64,000 nucleotides of DNA from Gnetum montanum (taxonomy: Eukaryota > Streptophyta > Gnetopsida > Gnetales > Gnetaceae). The notes under the pieces are model-generated. The model was not told the DNA's origin. It searched no databases and saw nothing but the letters and a program-made list of their open reading frames with translations. How positions within the stretch are numbered: the stretch's first letter is position 1; each line of letters opens with the position of its first letter. The translations under genes and the position numbers were made by a program. The stretch covers positions 148,359 to 212,358 of the forward strand of contig MNCI01037484.1 of NCBI GenBank assembly GCA_015680685.1. The letters are read 5' to 3'. This document shows, one piece after another, positions 11,972-22,855 of this stretch.

Positions 11972-12955
11972 GTAGGGTTATTCTAAGTCCTATTGGTGTA
12001 TTTCTTTGGCAATGAGGATAACCAAGAGTTAGTCTTAGAAGATGCCTAGATAAAATATATATTCTTTGGAGATTTGGAAAATTTGTTACATTTCTAGACT
12101 TTGAAATACTTTTGGATATTTAATTGAAAACCTTTATCCAGCCCATATCTTGAGACTTTTAGCCCAAAACCTTTATTCTCCATGAAGAGGGAAATAATAT
12201 AACCTTTCTATTTTGAGGGGTTTTAACTCCTCTCGTATTTTAGTGTAGAAAGCCTAGAGTAGCTAGGGAATCGTCGAAAGAGGGACATGAGATAAAAGGT
12301 AAAATACTTTAGCATAAGATGGACCCTCTAAACTTGAAAAACAATTTTTGTATATTTTGTATTTTTGTAAAATAGAAACCTTGTATACTTTTTGAATACT
12401 TAAGCCATGTATTTATCTTTGTGAATAAATAATAAAGTATGGTAGACATGAAAATACTATTAGTGCCATTTGGCCCATGAGATTGCAAGGATCATTTTGG
12501 CACGTGATTGGGAAAATTTACTATTATTTATTATATATTAATATTTTATTAATTGTTAATTATTAATTTTATTATTTAATTTAGTAAATTTCAAACATAA
12601 ATATCTTTATTTCTAAATGTCCAATTGATGTAAAATAAGTGCCCTTGGTATTGTTATTTTGTGTATTAATTTATGATATAACTAGTGAAATTTTTTGACA
12701 TATACCTTTTTGTGGCTACGCAAATCTCCATTTTTCTCTTTATAAATTTTATTTAATTATATATGTAAGTATTATGACAGTTTATTGCGCTTTATTGCTT
12801 TGTTGTATATATGCTTCTAAATAATAATTTCTATCTATTTTATGACTTTCTTTTGAATTAATAAATCAAGGTTAAATCTAGATCCATGGGATTTTGTAAC
12901 ATCTCTATTAGTTATTATAGGATTCTATAGATAATTAATAGGGGTATTACATGAT

Positions 12956-12967
12956 TGGTATTATAGC
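12956..12967 (+). other. Primer-binding site, initiator tRNA-Met type
   Basis: TGGTATTATAGC followed by ATGG differs at two positions from TGGTATCAGAGC, the standard plant primer site matching initiator tRNA-Met. It lies just after the LTR end at 12951. Confidence 0.75.
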
Positions 12968-13262
12968 ATGGATTTTTTCTTAAGATAACATGGCATGAAA
13001 TTATTTTAGACATTTTTTGATTTATATTTTCTAAATTTGATTTAGTACAATACAAGGGGACAAGTTTAGTTAATGATATCCCACCAAAAAATTCTCAAAA
13101 TTCCTAGGTAACTCCACATTAAATGCTTAAGAAATTATTCATTTTTCAAAATAAAAAGAAAAAAAATCATAATGAGTACTCTAGTAATGAAGGAGGTAAT
13201 TTATCCATAGTTTTAAAAGGCTAAATTTGCCTACCTTCTCAAGCACTAAAAATCCCACGATT

Positions 13263-13620
13263 GCTATAGAATGGTTGAAGGAGTTGAAAAAAGCATTTCA
13301 AAGATTACATTGCACTACTGTAGAAAAGACCTCTTTAGCTTTATTTTAGTTAGAAAGTGTATCTAAGCGATAGTGGAAGGCCGAGCAAAGAATTAGATAT
13401 TAGGAAGATGTTAAAATAAATTGGGAGTAATTTACTGAATTATTCAAAGATAGGTACCTCTCTAAAGCCTATCTAGAGAAGAAAAAAGATTATTTTATGT
13501 AACATAAAAAAATTTGGTGTTGGAAAATCAAAGATTTCAAGTGAAACAGTTTGACTTTAGATCCCACATGCCTTGAGAAAGGGATCTAAAGCACCCTGGA
13601 AAGTCTTGTCGATCACCTAG
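13263..13620 (+). pseudogene. Chromovirus-like gag fragment
   Basis: Translated in frame from 13263, the sequence starts AIEWLKELKKAF and continues with a Leu-Glu stretch. After a stop it gives FTELFKDRYLSKAY and EKKKDYF. This is the layout of the plant retrotransposon Gag domain (PF03732): tryptophan helix, 'F--LF---Y' segment, then the basic 'E-F--L' segment. Several stops interrupt it (for example after LALF). Sequence after about 13620 no longer resembles gag, so the element is truncated and protease and pol are absent. Its place about 300 bp after the tRNA-Met primer site supports the call. Confidence 0.65.
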
Positions 13621-14973
13621 GGACTTACAATACATAAAAAATGATGCAAGTAAATTTAATTATAAATTTAGATCTAGATTTAGATAAATAGAATATAAAC
13701 TTGAATTGCACAAATGAATTGCAAATATTTATTAAAATAATAAAAATTGTTACAAAAACAAAGTTCAAATTGGTACGATTTGATGTGCTTTAAATGTGAA
13801 AAAACCTCAACGAAGGATGCCTAAAGCTTGATGAAGCCACCATAGTATGTCTTGTAATTAGCTTCACTCTCAAAAGTTTCATGTTGTGATCTTGAAGATC
13901 TTTGCTAGTCACTTTGAAATTGGATGTACATTCTAGTGGTAAACTAGCTATTGGACTTTTGGTGAATATGCACTACTTTGAAAGTCTTTGGTTCAACTTG
14001 AATGCAAATTAGCCAAAATTTCTTTCAACAAAGTATTCGTTGGTTTAAATATCTTATCAATGGCTTAATTTGTTGTTGCAAATTTCTACCATGATTGTTG
14101 ACATATTATAACAACATTGTAGGTTTTTTTAGGTCTTCTATTCCCAACATATTTATCAAGCTTAGGAAGTTTGATTATTTTATATGTTGGCTCTAGCACA
14201 AGAGACACTGGCTCTAGTACAAAATACGTTGGCTCTAGCATAAGATACATTGGCTCTAGCACAAAATACATTGACTCCAACACAAAATACATTGGCTTCT
14301 ATGCCAAGTTTTGGAAAAATAAGGTAATTGTATTTGCCATTATTTTGCACCAAATTACAATGGTTTTGGTCATGGGTTGCAACATAAATTTTCTTTGTGG
14401 TGTTTCATTGGCCCCTCTTTGTTGATGTTTTGAGGATTGACTCAAGAGACATCAACAAAGAATGCAAAAAACTACAAAAAGTCTATCACCAGTGTCTTCT
14501 CTCTACACTTGATTTTGTTGCCATCAAACCATGCCAAAGAGTGCTTATGATGGTAAGATAACGTGATGATGGAATGATATAAGATAAGGTTATATTTGGC
14601 TATAAAGGAATGGTCACAGGGGTTAACAATGAATTGCACATGTTGGCATCATGGTTACAATATGGTAGTGATATGCTTGTTTATTGGTGTAGCCTTCATG
14701 CTTCATGCTTTGAAGTAATAGTCACTTAGTAATATTTTTGAGGAACCAACACTCCACTTCAAGGCTTCTTTGTCTATTAGGCTTCTTCCTTTGTTTGTTT
14801 AGAGTCATTGATCTATGTTTTGGGCTTCATTGGCCTTCCATATTTCTTAATAATTTGCTTTTCTTTTTTTTTCTTTTTATTTACAAGGTAAAACCTTCAT
14901 TGGGTTTCATTGCCAAGGGTAAAATTAATTTGGTTTTCTTGTCAAATGAGATGTGTTACATCTAACAAATTGG
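13621..14973. other. Unassigned AT-rich sequence left of element 1
   Basis: No gene or element protein is recognised. It holds a 21-bp minisatellite at 14188-14305. Open frames at 14086-14425 are produced by that repeat. The frame at 14738-14965 encodes a Phe/Leu-rich peptide without a known domain. This stretch and 22046-22850 were contiguous before element 1 inserted. Confidence 0.5.
14188..14305. repeat. 21-bp minisatellite, about 5.5 units
   Basis: Units of TGGCTCTAGCACAAAATACAT start at 14188, 14209, 14230, 14251, 14272 and 14293 with small changes. Because 21 is a multiple of three, both strands read as 7-residue peptide repeats. Confidence 0.9.
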
Positions 14974-14986
14974 ACAGTTCATGGGA

Positions 14987-15054
14987 CGCAATATCGCATG
15001 GGCCGCAATATCGCGTCGGTCCTTGTGATATCACGTACGTGATATTGCAGCCCG
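14987..15054 (+). promoter_or_regulatory. Cluster of GCGATATCGC-type palindromes in U3
   Basis: Four near-copies of the self-complementary decamer GCGATATCGC, with CpG decay to GCAATATCGC or GTGATATCAC, lie within 70 bp ending about 10 bp before the TATA box. The same cluster stands at 21263-21312 (element 1 3' LTR), 31582-31696 and 37847-37960 (element 3). Position suggests binding sites for a dimeric factor, or a structure, in the LTR promoter. Role is inferred. Confidence 0.55.
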
Positions 15055-15064
15055 TTGCCTTGTC

Positions 15065-15072
15065 TATAAATA
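15065..15072 (+). promoter_or_regulatory. TATA box, element 1 5' LTR
   Basis: TATAAATA followed by AGAGG. The same box is conserved in the 3' LTR at 21326-21333. Confidence 0.75.
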
Positions 15073-15779
15073 AGAGGTAGCTTTCCCTTATAAGATCATC
15101 TAGATATAGAACCTTAGCTAAACTCTGGCAGTTCTACCATTCTAGAGATAGAATAATTTCCATGTGCCCACAGTAGGAGTCTCAAAGTGAATGGATCTTT
15201 ATTCGAGCAAATCGTACCTGAGCACACATTTGTGTAAGGAAATAAAGACAAACTTTTTGATAAACCCTACAACATGTGTTCTAAGCTAAATAGGAATTAA
15301 TTAATTTTAAATGCTTAATTTCTTTCTTAGATAATTAATCTATCTCAACCCTCACTCCTAGTTAAGTGCATTCAATACGACCACTTTGAGCATGTGTGTT
15401 ATGCTAGGTAACCCAGTAACGAATAGCGTTTGGTAATCCCAGTAGCATTGCATTGGTTCAGAGTGTGTATGGAAAGTGGGAATGGATATTGATGCTAGGA
15501 CAATTAAAGCTTAGTTAGTGAAAGTTAGTTACTTAGTCTCTTCACCCTTTCCTCTCTTAGCATAGGTGATAAAAAGATAAAAGAAATAAAAATCATATAC
15601 CTTAGACTTACTTAACCATACAACAATGACAATACAAGTAAGTCTGGGAAGACAACGATTGATTAACCTTAAGTGTTTCATAAGGCACGTAAGCACTTAG
15701 TATTTGGAGTTCGACCGGATTGCATGTGTAATGCTCGTATTTGTATGGTTGAGTGTAGGGGTACCTCACCACTCATCAT

Positions 15780-15797
15780 TGGCACCGTTGTTGGGGA
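15780..15797 (+). other. Primer-binding site, tRNA-Asp type, element 1
   Basis: TGGCACCGTTGTTGGGG starts two bases after the 5' LTR. It differs from TGGCGCCGTTGCCGGGG, the complement of the 3' end of plant tRNA-Asp(GUC), only by G-to-A and C-to-T changes. Athila-lineage elements typically use tRNA-Asp. Confidence 0.85.
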
Positions 15798-15923
15798 CTT
15801 AGTTTTTTGTGCACTACGTAGAACATAGGAAATCATTCACATCGTTGGGAGCTAAAATGAACCCTTAGGGTTAATCAAGAGAAAAATAACATAATGGTAA
15901 ACAACACACCAAAAAAGACTAAA

Positions 15924-17919
15924 ATGTCTTCTTCTCCACAAAAAAGCACTTCATCGCCTAGGACCAACACTAGAGACAGTCAACGACATAACACACAACC
16001 AAAATCTGCCAGTTCCTCGACAATTCAGTGTGGTATATGTTCATCATGATGAATATATACATGAATTTACCTTTGTCTTCCATCAAGATGAACAACTACA
16101 TTGGAGAGACTTGGAGGGTAACATAGTGTTACCCCTAGATAGAGCAGCCCCCAACATGCTCCTTCATGCCCTTGCACGAATAGGCATGTCACAATTATAC
16201 GCTGAGTATGTTGCATGCAATTACAATGCAAGGGACTACCATCCAATAGAAGCGCAACATCAACGGAATTTGCAACAGGAGAGTTACCACACATCTGTGA
16301 AGGGCAAAGACCCCCATAATGCTTCACCCGTCTTAAAAAAAATTGAGGGTGGTGAACCTATTTTAATAGGTTCTCCACAAAATGATGTTCCCCCTCCTAA
16401 CGATGGTCAGGAGGTGGTGTATCAGAACCTGTGCTCCACAATTCACAATCTTGGTTTTGATCTCCAAGAACACTAAGTGTTCAATGAGGGAACACGAGCA
16501 CATGATAAGGGTGAGGATTTTGATCATCATCACGATTGAAGTCGGGACCACCGAAGAGAAGGTAGGAAACATCATCATGGCGATGGTTCTCCTTCTTCTT
16601 CCCCTTCATCATCACATTCACCCTTTCCTTCAACATCAGGATGCAGTCATAAGGAACCTAACCATGAGGATAAGGGTAAACATAATGAGAGACCTCGACG
16701 AGAGAGTCAAGAGTGAGGACAAGGGCACTCTAGAGAATTAAGGCATGAAATAAGGAAAAGTAGGGAACTGCGTAGGCATCATAGACGCTATAAGAGAAAT
16801 GACAATGAAGAACCCCTACTTGCAACCCGAAGCATGTGAGACATAATAGAGGCCATTAGAATACCTACAAGGTACCAAAAAGATAGCAGGATCAAGAGGT
16901 TGGATATGAATAACATCCCATGATTTGAGGAAGGATACAATGCTGATCCTCAAAACCACTTATAGGAATTTCACGATGCATGTGCCTTGTAGAATATAGT
17001 AAATGAGTTGCAAAAATTAAATTTTTTTTCAAGGACACTCGTAAAAGAAGCAGAAAGCTGGTATCGGTCCTTAGAACCAGAGACCATTAGGAGGTGGAGT
17101 ACGATGCTAGAACTGTTTAATGATAAGTATCAAACGTACTCCCAAGTGTCCAACCTGCAAAAAAAAATCCAAGAATGGAAGCAGGGAATTCATGAATCCT
17201 TGGATGTTGCCATGGACCGTTATTATACACTATTACATCATTGCCTAGGCCATGGTTACTCGCAGCAGGATCAACTACACCACCTCGTAGATGGACTTAG
17301 GCATGAAACTAGGAGAACCCTTGGAACATATGCCCAATAGAGATTATCTGAGCTTAGGTCCCATCAGATTCATAGATTATTGGAGCAAGTAGCTAAGGAA
17401 GAAGGAGAGCTACGTATGAGAGAAAGCGCGGAAGAGTATAACCATGGTCCTTCCCTCTAAAAAAGGGGAGTGAGATTCTGTGAGGAGGAGGATGAGTCAT
17501 CACTCGAAGATTTGGTGAGTAGGAAAACCTTGCTGCTTCAAAAATTAACAATAGAAGTGTCGACTAAGGTAGATTAGATGTGGGACTCCTTAGATAGTAT
17601 ATTCAAAACTATTCTTAAAATTGTAGAGGAGTCTAAGGAGCAAAGTAGTGACTATGATAAAAAGAAGAAGAAGGATTTGGACCATGCACGTAATAAAGGT
17701 AAGGGTAAAATGACTATCACTGAAGAGGTTGTGGATTCTGATATAGACAATGATGGTGGATGTGAGATATGCCAATATGACCATCCTAAGGGATGTTGCC
17801 CAATAATCTCACATCTACAAGAGGGGTGTATGCACTCAACCCAAGACTTAACAAACTGCAAGCACTGCGACGGTTACCTTATCCCCAAGGTAACCCAAGG
17901 TAGTTCCACCAACCTTTAA
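15924..17919 (+). pseudogene. gag of element 1 (broken)
   Basis: Capsid precursor of the element. I chose the ATG at 15924 because elements 2 and 3 have the same MSSS start at the equivalent place. The N-terminal region is open from 16030 (HDEYIHEFTFVFHQDEQLHW) after a frameshift. The central plant Gag domain (PF03732-like) is at 17008-17340 with EAESWYRSLEPE and the 'LFNDKYQTYSQVSNLQ' segment. A noncanonical zinc knuckle, CEICQYDHPKGCCP, is at 17761-17802, like the C-x2-C-x3-HP knuckle of Athila Gags. A His/Ser-rich, partly out-of-frame linker lies at 16480-16740. Several stops and frameshifts make it non-functional. Confidence 0.85.
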
Positions 17920-18226
17920 CGTATTATCCAAGTAGAACTCCATCACAACCTATTGAACAACACTAGCAGTGGTAATACCACAGTCATGGGGGATGCCACC
18001 GCAAAGGCAACAATACCCTTACTAGCAACCGGATCCATATGGCTATTACGTGTAGCAGCCAATCTCTCCACATGACTCTGTTGGTCATGTGACACCACCA
18101 TGTTACTACTAAGCTCAGGAGTACTATAAGAATCCTTCTCCTGGGAGAGACACACCACACACATACCATCCTCCGAACCCATCCACAACTCTTACACCGA
18201 TAGCTCCACTACCACCCGCTCCAGCG

Positions 18227-18979
18227 ATGCAAGGGGAACTCCCCACTCAACCGCAACAACACAATGCTACGAGAGCTATAAACCTTCAACCTACTACTGG
18301 TTCTGACAACCATACAAAGAGAAGACCTTTCTTTAGAACCAAAAGCCCAAACAAGCTCTCACAACCACAAGCGGTTGAGCCTCCGAATGTTCCTCCATCA
18401 AATAAGGCTTTGGAGCTCCCTTCACATCAACAACAGATCTCAACCCACACGGTTATGTTAACACATGTCGTTACTAACTGGATCAAGGTAGGCCACCTTC
18501 CTAGGAAATTCTTTGATCCTGGAAGTTCCTTGATTTTTCTCCAAGTTGCTAGGAATGAACCTTGTAAAGCTCTTCTAGACTAAGGTTCTGGAATCAACTT
18601 AATATCACAAGAAATGTATAAAGCCTGAAACTTGCCTCCACTAAAGAAGAGCAATATTTGCTTGGAGTTGGTTGACCAGTCTATCACCATTCCTTTGGGA
18701 TTGGTGGAGGACATCATTACCACTATGTGTGGTTGGTCATACCAAGCTGATTTCTTAGTGATCCAAGTAAATAATGACAAGGGGGACTTCCCAATAATAA
18801 TGGGAAGGGCATGGCTAAGTACCGTGAACGCATGCCTAGAAATCCATGATCTTTCCTTGGAAATATCTAAGGAAAACACTTATGGAAATATCGAGAAGAA
18901 GAAAGTTCCATGCATCACATACAGTGATACAGAGGGTGATAGCATACAGGAATGTTTAACATCTCCTAACTGCAACTGA
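18227..18979 (+). pseudogene. Retropepsin (aspartic protease) of element 1, broken
   Basis: The region corresponds to the protease that follows gag in the relatives. A Pro/Gln-rich linker (18227-18450) leads to HTVMLTHVVTNWIKVGHLP, then the strand before the active site. The catalytic Asp-Ser-Gly is destroyed: at about 18578-18590 the frame reads Leu-Leu-Asp-stop-Gly, where element 3 has Leu-Leu-Asp-Ser-Gly. The second half is open from 18632, with ITIPLGLVEDI and the retropepsin end motif FPIIMGRAWL. After it the frame runs into a short tail and the pol deletion. Confidence 0.8.
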
Positions 18980-19389
18980 TGTGCCTAGGAAGTTAACATA
19001 CAAAAGTGCCTGTATGTAGTAACCATGCAACAAGAGAACACCTAGTGGTTGATAGCTAATCAAGAGAGCAACTCACCAATATGCATGGAACTAACTGGGG
19101 GACCAACTTGAGCCCATGTAGAAAGCATAGATGCACTGGAGCAAGTGTTGCCAACTTCCAACCCTTAATTTGAAACCACCAATCGAGGGAAGTTGGAAAA
19201 TTTTAGAAAATTCAAATGAGTACTTCGATAGGAGAATACTAGTCTATGTGCAATCGACCAAACCTTATCATGAACCTAGAACAATCTATGCACATAGCAC
19301 ATTTGAGAGGGAATGACCTCACTCATTATTTCAGATCTTCCCCTTCCAACTTAGTCATGGGGGAGATGGACACCTATGCTAATCATTTG

Positions 19390-21242
19390 AGGCCCTCAGT
19401 TTCTTTTTCAATTTTTTTTACACATTTTTGTTTTAAAAATTTCTTTCACTTTTCTTGTTTTTATTTTGCAACATCATTCATACTTCTTCATTTATTTGTG
19501 TGTTTATTTGTTTTGTTTTGTTAAGGTTTGTCACTTAATAAGTGCTCCAAAGATGGTATCAACTGTATTCCATTGATTGCTAATGTTTTCTTTTTACCTT
19601 TAAGTTATGATGTTGACACTAAGGTATGGTTCTTTTGATTTAACAGGCAATGAGTCCACTTCATCCATACATCCATAAAGTTCTATGGTCTCTCTTGGCT
19701 TGGAACTGTATAGTCCCCTTTTTCAATAATAAGAACTATCAACGAATTGGTGACTGAGTATTTCTCAAACTAAGGAAGTACTCAAGGACTAAAAAGGGTG
19801 TGACTTCAAGGGAACTTGATGCATTTGTGTTGGCCATTCTCTTGGGTGCTTGGATGTTTTCTTCTTGAGTCTCACGTACCATTCCGACACTGCTCCATTA
19901 TCGAGAAGCTGAACTAATAAAAATAATAAGTCTTTGCATGGTGTGGTTCTCACAAAAAACACAAAAAAAAAAATTAGTGAGAATTCAAAGCACACCCCTT
20001 AGATGAAATAATCATTTGGGCTACAAGCATTGGTTATGGAACTAAATAAAAATTTTCCCTCTAACTAAGGCCCTTCTCACTTCCTACTCTTTCATTCGTC
20101 AGAATGGTGGTGACTCTTTGGTGGAGACAATCTTGTTACTTCAAGTGGATGGATTGGCCGAATGTATTAATGCAAAGTCACTGGATGTGGTTTACTTGAG
20201 GCTGGATTTGGAATGGGATCTACTAAGTCACATTAACCATTAACACACAAGGGGTTGTACACCACCTTTTTCTTGAGACTCCATTCCATTCTCTTCTTGC
20301 CATCCTTCTTTCTCCATTTTTCACCTCATTGCCGGTTGTATCAGTAGTCTGTATTTTGGTTGATGCATTGTTTTCTTTTTGGTAAACTCTTGTGGTTAAG
20401 AATTTAACTCTTGCTTCCAAATGACATTTCTAGAGCCTACGGACTCTTTGAATGTGGGATTGTTAGGGCATTAAGGGCATGAGCCTGCTTTGGGGAGGAC
20501 CCACTGGCATTCCTATTTGGTGCATTCGTTAATTTCTTTCTCCTAAACATTTTTACAATCAAAATTTATTTGTTCATCTCCATCTTTGACATCCATTTTA
20601 TTAGTGTGGCCATTGTTTCTTTTTATCTGTCTTTCTTATTCCTTCTCTTTTTCCATTCTATCACTACTAGAGGTTTGCTCTCAGTCATGGGGGTCTTGGT
20701 CCAATTTTTTCGATTTTCTCCTAACCCCTAAACCTTGGGTAGCCACCAGTATTATATCTCCAGATCCACATTAGCCATATCACAACTTAGCTAATGGACC
20801 TTACACTGAGGCAAGGTATTAACTGCATTGTGATTCATTTGCCCTTGCTAATATCAAACTGTGTTGTATGTGCAGATGGAAATCATACAACAACGGATTG
20901 GACTTGGAAGAAACACTTGGAATGGAATGGTGCTGAAGCGATTATACAAGGAACAAGACTGATGACGCACTTATGGATGGACAATGAAAAGTGCAATCTT
21001 AGCGTTGGCAGCAACAGACTTCTTCTTTTCTCTCTCTTTTCTCTTTTCTCTCTCAGCTGCCAAATAAGGCTGGATGTCAAATGTGTATAGTGTTCACTCT
21101 TGTTGTCATGAACACTAAATTTTGCCATGTTTTGTAATGATGATCTATTCACATGTCACCCAATTCTCCATTAATATCATTCAAGTTAATAATCCCTTAC
21201 CTTTCCAATATTTTGTAAAGAACTCAAGGATGAGTTTTCATT
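19390..21242 (+). other. Noncoding 3' region of element 1
   Basis: This stretch is collinear with 35940-37825 in element 3 and, in its first part, with 29990-31330 in element 2. It begins with a T-rich run and contains conserved blocks such as AGGGTGTGACTT, GGCAATGAGTCCACTTCATCC and GGGCATGAGCCTGCTTTGGG. Open frames inside (for example 20586-21152) differ between copies and look spurious. Long noncoding 3' regions are usual in Athila-type elements. Confidence 0.75.
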
Positions 21243-21256
21243 CAGTTATGGGGGTA
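21243..21256 (+). other. Polypurine tract region, element 1
   Basis: CAGTTATGGGGGTA directly precedes the 3' LTR. The GGGGG core with the same flanks recurs before the 3' LTRs of elements 2 and 3. Confidence 0.7.
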
Positions 21257-22040
21257 TGATGAGACGCGATATCGCGTTGGCCCCTGCGATATCGCATATG
21301 TGATATCATAGCCCATTACCTTGTCTATAAATAAGAGGTGGCTTTCCTTTGTAAGATCATCTAGATCTAGACCCTTAGCTAAACTTTGGTAGTTTTACCA
21401 TTCCAGAGATAGAATAATTTCCATGTGCCCGCAGTAGGAATCTCAAAGTGAATGGATCTTTATTCGAGCAAATGGTACTTGAGCACACATTTGTGTATGA
21501 AAATAAAGACAAACTTTCTGATAAACCTTGCAGCATGTGGACTAAGCTAAATAGGAATTAATTAATGTTAAATGCTTAATTGCTTTCTTAGATAATTAAT
21601 CTCTATCAACCCTCACTCTTAGTTAGGTGCATTCAGTATGACCGCTTCGAGCATGTGTGCTACGCTTGGTAACCCAGTAACGAATAGCGTTTGGTAATCC
21701 TAGTAGCGTTGCACTGGTTCAAGGTGTGTACGACAAGTGGGAATGGATACTGATGCTAGGAAGATTAAAGCTTAGTTAGTGAAAGTTAGTTATTTAGTCT
21801 CTTCACCCTTTCCTCTCTTAGCATAGGTGATAAAAAGATAAAAGACATAAAAATCATATACCTCAGACTTACTTAACCATACAACAGTGACAATACAAGT
21901 AAGTCTAGGAAGACAAAAATTGATTAACCTTAAGTGTTCCATAAGGCACGTAAGAACTTAGTCCTTGGAGTTCGACCGGATCGCACGTGTAACACTCGTA
22001 TTCGTATGGTTGAGTGTAGGGGGTACCTCGCCACTCATCT
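21257..22040 (+). repeat. 3' LTR of element 1
   Basis: This 784-bp LTR starts TGATGAGACG and ends ACTCATCT, where the final A of CA has changed. The target duplication ACAGT follows. Differences from the 5' LTR are mostly transitions at CpG sites. Confidence 0.92.
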
Positions 22041-22045
22041 ACAGT

Positions 22046-22850
22046 GGAGCATGAGAAAGGATATGTCACATGACCACAATGCATTAATTTCAAACATGGA
22101 TTATCATTATTATTTAGGGTAAGGAAAGTTGTAGTTGGGCTATGGGATTATGGCTCAAAAGAAATAATGAAGATGATGTAAGACAAGCACTCTTGATATG
22201 GTAGAACAAAATAACAAAATCTCATGCATCAAGATCACATGATAACTTGTTGTTGCAATGCGTTGCACCTTTGTGATGGCTCTTATGATTCGTACTGCAA
22301 GCATAACTCTAAGAGAACAAGAAAATAAGACAAAGATCTATGCTACATGATGTAATAAGCAAATTATAGGCCATCATAGGCTACATGAGCACAAAATTGA
22401 GAGATTTGTGCCTTGTATCACAAATTTTACAAACTTTGTAATCCATTTGTCATGTCAAAATGAGAGAGAGATATATAGAGATCATGTAGGCTTGCTTGAT
22501 GTAGATCATCAGAGCTATTAGCATCAGTCCTTTGTTCCAACCTGTTAACAATGATAAACAACACTAAAAGAAAACATGTGAGTGTTAGACATAACCAATT
22601 TGTGATGGATTTAATGTTACTTTGTAAGGGTTTGATGATATCTTGAGCAAGCTTATGTTTTGGTGAGGAACTTGGTTTCATGTGTTTTCTCCTCACCATC
22701 ATGGTTTAGATTGGAATTTTGACCAAGAAGCCATTCATGATGTTTTCGGCTTCAAGGTCAATGCTATTTAGACTACGTCAAGATGTTAAGACTATATGGA
22801 AGAATGGTTTTGAGGCTTAAGATTTGGATATCCTAAGGTCAACTTTGTTC
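22046..22850. other. Unassigned sequence between elements 1 and 2
   Basis: No domain or RNA gene is recognised. The minus-strand open frame 22427-22702 predicts one possible membrane segment (about residues 37-53) but has no recognised relatives and no coding context. Confidence 0.5.
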
Positions 22851-22855
22851 AACAA

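Larger units (their letters stand above)
11089..12110. repeat. Direct duplication of about 130-165 bp flanking the solo LTR
   Basis: The sequence from about 11089 to 11222 is repeated at about 11975-12108. Both copies contain GATAACCAAGA and the words GAAGATGCCTAGATAAAATA and ATATTCTTTGGA (with small differences), and end TTTCTAGAC. The solo LTR 11256-11971 lies between the copies. Its own duplication is only 5 bp, so the longer repeat was probably already a tandem repeat in the host LTR before insertion. Confidence 0.75.
9900..12951 (+). repeat. Long 5' LTR of a chromovirus-like Ty3 element (left edge uncertain)
   Basis: The right edge is well placed: the sequence ends GTATTACA at 12951, and a tRNA-Met-type primer site follows four bases later. 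The left edge is not resolved and is given only approximately. A TATA box at 10217-10224 marks U3/R. If one LTR runs from there to 12951 it is unusually long even after subtracting the solo LTR at 11256-11971; very long LTRs are known in the Del/Tekay group of chromoviruses. Internal degenerate direct repeats occur near 11000-11220 and 11975-12110. No second LTR is present in the window. Confidence 0.5.
14979..15778 (+). repeat. 5' LTR of element 1
   Basis: This 800-bp LTR starts at the target duplication and ends ACTCATCA directly before the primer site. It contains the GCGATATCGC-type palindrome cluster (about 14987-15054), TATA box (15065-15072), AATAAA (15241-15246) and the conserved end GGTTGAGTGTAGGGGTACC. 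It is very similar to 21257-22040. Confidence 0.92.
14979..22040 (+). mobile_element. Element 1: non-autonomous Athila-like LTR retrotransposon (gag-protease only)
   Basis: The full element is 7062 bp, with LTRs at 14979-15778 and 21257-22040 and a perfect target duplication ACAGT at 14974-14978 and 22041-22045. The outermost bases have decayed: TC instead of TG on the left and CT instead of CA on the right. The inner LTR ends are still TG and CA. Order inside: tRNA-Asp primer site, gag, aspartic protease, long noncoding 3' region, polypurine tract. RT, RNase H and integrase are missing; the sequence passes from just after protease into the same 3' region that follows integrase in element 2. 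Families of this form are called TR-GAG. It would need RT and integrase from a relative such as element 2. Confidence 0.9.

Noticed and set aside
16067-16327. Minus-strand open frame over the element 1 gag N-terminus
   Set aside because: It is the shadow of gag, which has clear domain similarity and counterparts in elements 2 and 3.
17590-18188. Several minus-strand frames opposite gag and protease of element 1
   Set aside because: Shadows of the plus-strand coding region; not conserved in element 3.
20586-21152. Open frames in the element 1 3' region
   Set aside because: Not kept in the collinear region of element 3; low complexity.
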